Below, piece by piece: positions 34,685 to 38,889 of a stretch of 38,889 nucleotides of DNA (within the stretch, counting starts at the first letter, position 1; the number at the start of each line of letters is the position of its first letter). Location: assembly GCA_016794615.1 (NCBI GenBank), contig JAEUJO010000138.1, positions 1-38,889 on the forward strand, written 5' to 3'. The DNA is from Pseudonocardia sp. Lineage in GTDB: Bacteria > Actinomycetota > Actinomycetes > Mycobacteriales > Pseudonocardiaceae. Both the position numbers and the translations under genes were made by a program. Under the pieces are notes generated by a model. The model was not told where the DNA came from. It saw nothing but the letters and a program-made list of their open reading frames with translations, and ran no database searches.

Positions 34685-35730
34685 GGCCGGCGCGCGGCGG
34701 CGCCGCGCCCGGGGTGGTCGAGCCCGGGGTGGTCGAGCCCGGTGTGGTCGAGCCCGGTGTGGTCGAGCTCGGGCAGCGGGACCGCGGCCAGCAGCGGGCC
34801 GAGCACGTCGTCGGGCGAGACGTCGTCGGCGAGGGCCTCGTAGGACAGGACGACGCGGTGGCGCAGCACGTCCCGGGCGAGCTCGCGGACGTCGGCGGGG
34901 AGCGCGTAGTCCCGGCCGCGCAGGAACGCGAGCGCCTTGGCGCCGAGCACCATGTTGATCGACGCCCGCGGGCTGGCGCCGAACGTCACGTACCGGGCGA
35001 GGTCGGGCGTGCCGACCGCGGCCGGGTCGCGCGTCGCGCTGCTCAGCCGCACCGCGTACTCGATGATCTGCGGGTCGACGTACACCGCGTCCGCGCCGCG
35101 CTGGTACCCCAGCAGGGTCTCGACGTCGACCACCGGCTCCGGCGACTCGTGCGTCGTGGTCATCCGCTCGACCACGACGAACTCCTGCGTCGCCGTGGGG
35201 TAGCCGACCAGCACCTTGAACATGAACCGGTCGAGCTGGGCCTCCGGCAGGGGGTAGGTGCCCTCGGACTCGATGGGGTTCTGCGTCGCCATCACCAGGA
35301 ACGGGTCCGGGGCCGGGAACGTGGCGCGCCCGATCGTCACCTGCCGCTCCTGCATGACCTCCAGCAGCGCGCTCTGCACCTTCGCCGGGGCACGGTTGAT
35401 CTCGTCCGCGAGCAGGAGGTTCGTGAAGACCGGCCCGATGCAGACCTGGAACTCCCCCGCGCTCTGGTTGTAGATGCGCGTGCCGACGACGTCCGCGGGC
35501 ACGAGGTCCGAGGTGAACTGGATCCGCTGGAACCGGCCGCCGATCGCCTGCGCGAGGGTCTTGACCGCCATCGTCTTGGCGAGTCCGGGGACGCCCTCGA
35601 CGAGCAGGTGCCCGCGGGCCAGCAGCGCGACGAGCATGCGCTCCAGCAGGCCGTCCTGGCCCACGATCGTCTTCTTGACCTGGTAGAGCATGGCCTGCAG
35701 CGGCAACCGGGGGTCGCTGTCGTGATCCAT
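34681..35730 (-). CDS. MoxR family AAA+ ATPase
   Basis: A 349-aa MoxR-type AAA+ ATPase. Walker A is EGVPGLAKT (about 45-53), Walker B LLLADEINRAP, sensor 1 ATQNPIE, and the arginine finger region is LDRFMFKV. It is thought to act as a chaperone that assembles or activates the VWA partners encoded downstream. The extreme C-terminus contains a pentapeptide repeat LDHTG/LDHPG four times, encoded by a 15-bp tandem repeat, just after the conserved fold. ATG 35730 follows the protease gene by 39 nt. Confidence 0.95.
   Translation of the reverse strand: MDHDSDPRLPLQAMLYQVKKTIVGQDGLLERMLVALLARGHLLVEGVPGLAKTMAVKTLAQAIGGRFQRIQFTSDLVPADVVGTRIYNQSAGEFQVCIGPVFTNLLLADEINRAPAKVQSALLEVMQERQVTIGRATFPAPDPFLVMATQNPIESEGTYPLPEAQLDRFMFKVLVGYPTATQEFVVVERMTTTHESPEPVVDVETLLGYQRGADAVYVDPQIIEYAVRLSSATRDPAAVGTPDLARYVTFGASPRASINMVLGAKALAFLRGRDYALPADVRELARDVLRHRVVLSYEALADDVSPDDVLGPLLAAVPLPELDHTGLDHTGLDHPGLDHPGRGAAARRP
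34711..34770. repeat. 15-bp tandem repeat, four copies
   Basis: Four in-frame tandem units of GGKGTGGTCGAGCYC near the 3' end of moxR. They encode the LDHTG/LDHPG repeat. Two units carry the Pro codon and two the Thr codon, so two duplication steps are likely. Confidence 0.88.
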
Positions 35731-35769
35731 CGTGTCTCCGGTCCCCGTCCTCGTCCGGTGCTGTTCCTG

Positions 35770-36606
35770 CTACTGCTGAGGCCCACCGGCTGCGCTGCCC
35801 GCGGTGGCGATCGGGACGGCGAACCCGACCCCGACGAAGAAGTCCTGGTTGGCCGGGTTGGCCAGGGCGGTGACGATGCCGACCACCTGACCGTCGCGGT
35901 TGAGCAGCGGCCCGCCGCTGTTGCCGGGGTTGACCGCCGCGTCGAACTGGATCAGGCCACCGAGCGCCGGGCCGCGGGGCGCGCTGATCGTCCGGTCGAC
36001 GGCCGAGACGACGCCGGCCGTGAGGCTGGCATGCAGGCCCAGCGGGTTGCCGACGGCGTAGACGGCGTCGCCGACCGGGGGTGGCCCGGCGAGCACCGCG
36101 GGCACGACGACCTCCGGGAGCCGGTCCACGGCCAACACCGCGATGTCGTGCTCGGGCCGGGCGGCCGTCACCGTGGCGGCTGCCCGCGTGCCGTCGGCGA
36201 ACTCGACCCGGATCCGGTCGGCGCCGTCGACGACGTGCAGGGCCGTGAGCACGGACCCGGCCGCGTTGACGACCACCCCGCTGCCCAGGCCGGTTTCGAC
36301 CGTCCCGCCGCCGGGGCGCCGCGTGGTCACGGTGACCAGCGACGGCGTGATCGTCCGATACGCGGTGGTGGCCTCGGGCGCGACGTTGCGCTCGGCCTCC
36401 TGGGCCTGCTCGATGCCCCGCTGCACAGCCCGGTCCACATCCGCAGCCGTCGGCGGGGCAGGCGCGGTCGACGAGATCCACCAGGCCCCGGCGGCGAGGG
36501 TGACGGTGACCGCCAGCGCGATCAGGATCCACCGGGGGCGCCGTCGGGGCCGTTCCGGCGGCGCCTCGTCGGGCTCGCCGACCGACGTCGCCCCGACCGG
36601 TCGCAT
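35770..36606 (-). CDS. HtrA/DegP-like trypsin-type serine protease
   Basis: A 278-aa membrane-anchored protease. A short basic cytoplasmic tail is followed by one helix (about 26-42) and a chymotrypsin-fold domain. The triad is visible: H124 in TALHVVDG, D154 in EHDIAVLAV and S230 in NPGNSGGPL. No PDZ domain follows; the protein ends soon after GVGFAVPIA, so it is shorter than classical HtrA. ATG 36606 is preceded by TAGCGT at 7-nt spacing and no ribosome site (leaderless type). It is the first gene of the MoxR operon and may guard the same envelope process. Confidence 0.91.
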   Translation of the reverse strand: MRPVGATSVGEPDEAPPERPRRRPRWILIALAVTVTLAAGAWWISSTAPAPPTAADVDRAVQRGIEQAQEAERNVAPEATTAYRTITPSLVTVTTRRPGGGTVETGLGSGVVVNAAGSVLTALHVVDGADRIRVEFADGTRAAATVTAARPEHDIAVLAVDRLPEVVVPAVLAGPPPVGDAVYAVGNPLGLHASLTAGVVSAVDRTISAPRGPALGGLIQFDAAVNPGNSGGPLLNRDGQVVGIVTALANPANQDFFVGVGFAVPIATAGSAAGGPQQ

Positions 36607-36764
36607 GGCCTGCACGCTACGCCCGAACCCCGGAAAATCGAGGTGAGTGTGGCTTCCCCGGGCCGGGGTTCCACGACGTGGCCCGGGCCCCCGCGCCGGC
36701 GCCGACCGGGCGCAGCGCCCGGTCGGCGCGCAGCACCCGTGGCCGGTCGCACTACAGTGCCGCC
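36607..36764. promoter_or_regulatory. Divergent promoter region with two strong hairpins
   Basis: A -10 box for the protease (TAGCGT, 36614-36619 on the minus strand) and one for ispD (TACAGT, 36753-36758) both sit at leaderless spacing. Between them are two inverted repeats: CCCGGGCC / GGCCCGGG (36657-36664 and 36680-36687), and a 31-nt palindrome with perfect 15-bp arms and a single central base (36699-36729). Confidence 0.6.
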
Positions 36765-37511
36765 GTGCGCCGCGCGTCCGCTCCCGCGACCCCAGCGGCG
36801 ATCGCCGTCGTCGTGCTCGCCGGCGGGTCGGGGCTGCGCGTCGGCCGGGACCGCAACAAGGCCTACCTGCCCCTGGGCGGCCGGACGGCCGTCGGGATCT
36901 CGCTTCGGACGATGGCCGCCGCCACGACGCCGGGCCTGCGGCGGATCGTCCTCGTCGTGCGCTCGGACGACCTCGACCTCGCGCGGCGGGCGCTCGACCA
37001 GGAGCTCCCGCACCCGCCGGTGCCCGTCGAGCTCGTCGTCGGGGGCGCCAGCCGCCACGCCTCGGAGGAGCGGGCCCTGCGCCACCTCGAACCGGCGATC
37101 CGGGACGGGGATCTCGACCTCGTGCTGATCCATGACGCGGCGCGCCCGATGTGCTCGCCGGAGCTGGTGGCGACCCTTGTGCGCACCGCGGCGGAGCGCG
37201 GCGGCGCGGTGCCGGGCCTGACGGCGGACGACCTGGCCGCGGTCGGCGCGGACGGCACCCTGGTCCCGCTCGTCGGACGGCACGTCCGCGTCCAGACGCC
37301 CCAGGTCTTCGCAGCGGCCCCGCTGCTCGATGCCTACGACCAGGCGGCCGTGGCCGGGTTCGAGGGCACCGACACCGCGGCCTGCCTCGAGCGGTTCTCG
37401 TCGCTGACCGTGGCCCACGTCGCGGGCGAGGAGCAGAACTTCAAGATCACCCACCCGCACGACCTGCTGATCGCCGACGAGTTGCTCCGCCGCCGGGGCA
37501 CCCGCGACTGA
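36765..37511 (+). CDS. ispD: IspD, MEP cytidylyltransferase
   Basis: A 248-aa nucleotidyltransferase of the IspD family, which makes CDP-methylerythritol in the non-mevalonate isoprenoid pathway. Seen: VVLAGGSGLRVGRDRNKAYLPLGG split over the nucleotide-binding loop (about 15-36), VVGGASRHAS, the HDAARP motif at about 122, and VQTPQVF. The N-terminal loop has NKAY where IspD usually has PKAL or PKQ, so it is a diverged member or a related cytidylyltransferase. GTG 36765 follows a TACAGT -10 box by 6 nt with no ribosome site. No ispF neighbour is present. Confidence 0.85.
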   Translation: MRRASAPATPAAIAVVVLAGGSGLRVGRDRNKAYLPLGGRTAVGISLRTMAAATTPGLRRIVLVVRSDDLDLARRALDQELPHPPVPVELVVGGASRHASEERALRHLEPAIRDGDLDLVLIHDAARPMCSPELVATLVRTAAERGGAVPGLTADDLAAVGADGTLVPLVGRHVRVQTPQVFAAAPLLDAYDQAAVAGFEGTDTAACLERFSSLTVAHVAGEEQNFKITHPHDLLIADELLRRRGTRD

Positions 37512-37521
37512 GACGCGGCGA

Positions 37522-38514
37522 TCACGACCGGAACTGCCCCCCGATGCCCGGGGTGCAGATGATCCGGCCTTCCGTGGTGACCAGGACGGCCTCGAAGTCC
37601 CCGTCCCGGTCGTAGCGCTCCAGCGCGGCGGCCGGGCCCATCACGAGCAGCGCCGTGGAGTACGCCTCGGCCTGCGCGCCACTGCCTGCGACCACCGTCA
37701 CCGAACGCAGTCCGCTGCGTGCCGGGTAGCCGGTTCGCAGGTCGAGGATGTGGTGGTAGCGCCGGCCCCCGTGGACGACGTACTGCTCGTCGTCACCCGA
37801 GGTCGACAGGAACCCGTTCACCAGGTGCACGACCCCGAGGAGGCCGCCCTGGTCGGCGGTCCCCCCACGAAGGCCGATCTTCCACGGTGCGCCGTCCGGC
37901 CGGGCACCGAAGGCGGCCACCGACGACCCACCCAGCGACAGCAGGGCCGAGGTGATCCCGCGGCGCCGGCACAGGTCGCGCACCCGGTGGACCGCATAGC
38001 CCTTGCCGATGCCACCGAGATCCAGCTCGACACCCGGGCGCAGCCGGTAGCGCCCGTCGTCGACGCGCTCGACCTGGCGGTGGCCGCAGCGCCGCAATGC
38101 CGCCCGGACCGTCGTGTCGTCGGGGAGCTGCCAGCCGTCGGGCGCGCCGCGGTGGGCGATCCCCCACAGGTCCACCAGCACCCCGACGGCCGGATCGAAG
38201 GCACCGCCGGTGTGCCGTGCGTGGTGCAGCGCCTCGCGCAGCACCGCGTCGGTGTCGGGATGCACCCGCGTCCACCGGCCAGCCGAGCGGTTCAACGCCG
38301 AGATCTCGCTGTCCGGCCTGGTCCGCGAGAGCAGGGCCTCCAGCTCCGCGACGAGGGCCGCCGCCGCGGCCAGCGTCGACCCGGCCGTCGGGCCGTACGC
38401 ACGCAGGCTCACCACGGTGCCCATCGCGGGGAACACCACGGCGGCCTGTTCCGCACCGTCTCCGGCGCCGGCACCGGCCTCGATGCCGGCCCCAGGGGCG
38501 CTCGGCACGCGCAC
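37522..38514 (-). CDS. apbE: FAD:protein FMN transferase (ApbE)
   Basis: A 330-aa ApbE flavinyltransferase, which attaches FMN covalently to a Thr/Ser in target proteins using FAD. Motifs: FPAMGTVVSL near the start, SRTRPDSEISALNRSAG, LDLGGIGKGYAVHRV, LLSLGGSSVAAFG, and FLSTSGDDEQYVVHGG with the ILDLRTGYPA ending, including the acidic metal-binding residues of the family. No export signal is evident at the N-terminus, which is Ala/Gly-rich (GTG 38514; GTG 38508 is an alternative). It follows the FMN-binding-domain gene by 2 nt, an arrangement expected for an enzyme and its substrate. Confidence 0.94.
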   Translation of the reverse strand: MRVPSAPGAGIEAGAGAGDGAEQAAVVFPAMGTVVSLRAYGPTAGSTLAAAAALVAELEALLSRTRPDSEISALNRSAGRWTRVHPDTDAVLREALHHARHTGGAFDPAVGVLVDLWGIAHRGAPDGWQLPDDTTVRAALRRCGHRQVERVDDGRYRLRPGVELDLGGIGKGYAVHRVRDLCRRRGITSALLSLGGSSVAAFGARPDGAPWKIGLRGGTADQGGLLGVVHLVNGFLSTSGDDEQYVVHGGRRYHHILDLRTGYPARSGLRSVTVVAGSGAQAEAYSTALLVMGPAAALERYDRDGDFEAVLVTTEGRIICTPGIGGQFRS

Positions 38515-38516
38515 GC

Positions 38517-38889
38517 CTACTCGCGCGCCTGGTCGAGGGCCTTCTCGACCGCCTCGGCGAACTGTCGGTGCGAGATCGTGGCCCCCGAGACCAGGTCCAC
38601 GTCGCCGGGATCGTCCACCGCCACGAGTTGCGCCGCGTACCGTGGCCCGGCGGCCACCGCGGTCTGGGCCTTCGCGTAGAACTCCGCGTTGACGATCTCA
38701 CCGTTGCGCTTGCCGTAGTTCTCGTCCTTGGCGGTCCCGCCCGCCTGCAGCATCCGGTACTCCGTGGCCACGATGTCGTTGCCGCGCAACGTGATCCTGA
38801 CCTCGCCGTAGCCGCCGCTGTCGTCGGCGGCGCTGCGGCCGACGTAGGTGCCGTCCCGGAAGGTGGCCGTGGCGCCGGCGGTCGTCCCG
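38517..38889 (-). CDS. FMN-binding domain protein, 5' end beyond window
   Basis: The visible part (about 123 residues) of a protein whose frame remains open to the window edge, so the start lies outside. Visible features: FRDGTYVG at the domain start, then GYGEVRITLRGNDI, NGEIVNAEFYAKAQTA, and the flavinylation motif DLVSGATIS, in which the Thr is normally the FMN attachment site of NqrC/RnfG-type domains. The protein ends QFAEAVEKALDQARE. Together with the ApbE just downstream this is a covalently flavinylated, probably extracytoplasmic electron carrier. An upstream ferric reductase or anchor gene may lie beyond the window. Confidence 0.85.
   Translation of the reverse strand, partial: GTTAGATATFRDGTYVGRSAADDSGGYGEVRITLRGNDIVATEYRMLQAGGTAKDENYGKRNGEIVNAEFYAKAQTAVAAGPRYAAQLVAVDDPGDVDLVSGATISHRQFAEAVEKALDQARE

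Overview
The window is very GC-rich DNA with long overlapping open frames, ATGA/GTGA start-stop overlaps, frequent GTG starts, and several genes whose only visible signal is a TANNNT box 6-7 nt before the start codon (the leaderless pattern). Together with kdp, a mycofactocin-type gene pair, an Acg-type nitroreductase and many universal stress domains, this points to an actinobacterium, most like a Pseudonocardia-type member of the Pseudonocardiales. The genus is inferred from style and gene content only. No rRNA, tRNA, transposase or CRISPR array was seen.

Layout. (1) 368-5883: two KstD-type FAD oxidoreductases, a TIM-barrel isomerase/epimerase and a LysR regulator, with a 7+11+7 palindrome of the LysR T-N11-A type just upstream of the isomerase-oxidoreductase operon; probably a small catabolic locus. 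(2) 5846-13888 (minus strand): a complete high-affinity potassium uptake operon, a 27-aa membrane peptide followed by kdpF-kdpA-kdpB-kdpC-kdpD-kdpE, with a three-copy GTTAG-type operator candidate upstream and a frameshifted DUF4118/GAF (KdpD-fragment-like) gene diverging from it. (3) 14817-20798: a set resembling the mycobacterial DosR dormancy regulon: Acg-type nitroreductase, SpoIIAA-like protein, APH/AAA dual-domain kinase (Rv2004c-like) and two tandem-USP proteins. (4) 20965-22301: an unrecognised membrane protein and a SixA-type phosphatase. (5) 22328-24262: divergent mftR and mftD of the mycofactocin pathway without mftA/B/C nearby. (6) 24284-25285: a Tat/lipobox intradiol dioxygenase-like protein. 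(7) 25286-26170: about 0.9 kb without an intact gene, holding four copies of a 44-bp palindromic element and the tail of a broken ABC ATPase gene. (8) 26171-31585: argG, a crotonase-fold protein, a class II glutamine amidotransferase coupled to a DUF1841-like protein, and a zinc-ribbon peptide. (9) 31735-36606 (minus): HtrA-like protease, MoxR ATPase, DUF58 protein and two BatA/BatB-like VWA proteins in one operon. (10) 36765-38889: ispD, then apbE with its likely substrate, an FMN-binding-domain protein cut by the window end.

The strongest systems are the kdp operon (pump subunits plus its sensor and regulator), the MoxR-DUF58-VWA chaperone-like operon and the ApbE-substrate pair. The least explained items are the palindrome array at 25443-25840, the orphan mftR-mftD pair, and the hairpins in the divergent promoter regions at 28756-28783 and 36657-36729.
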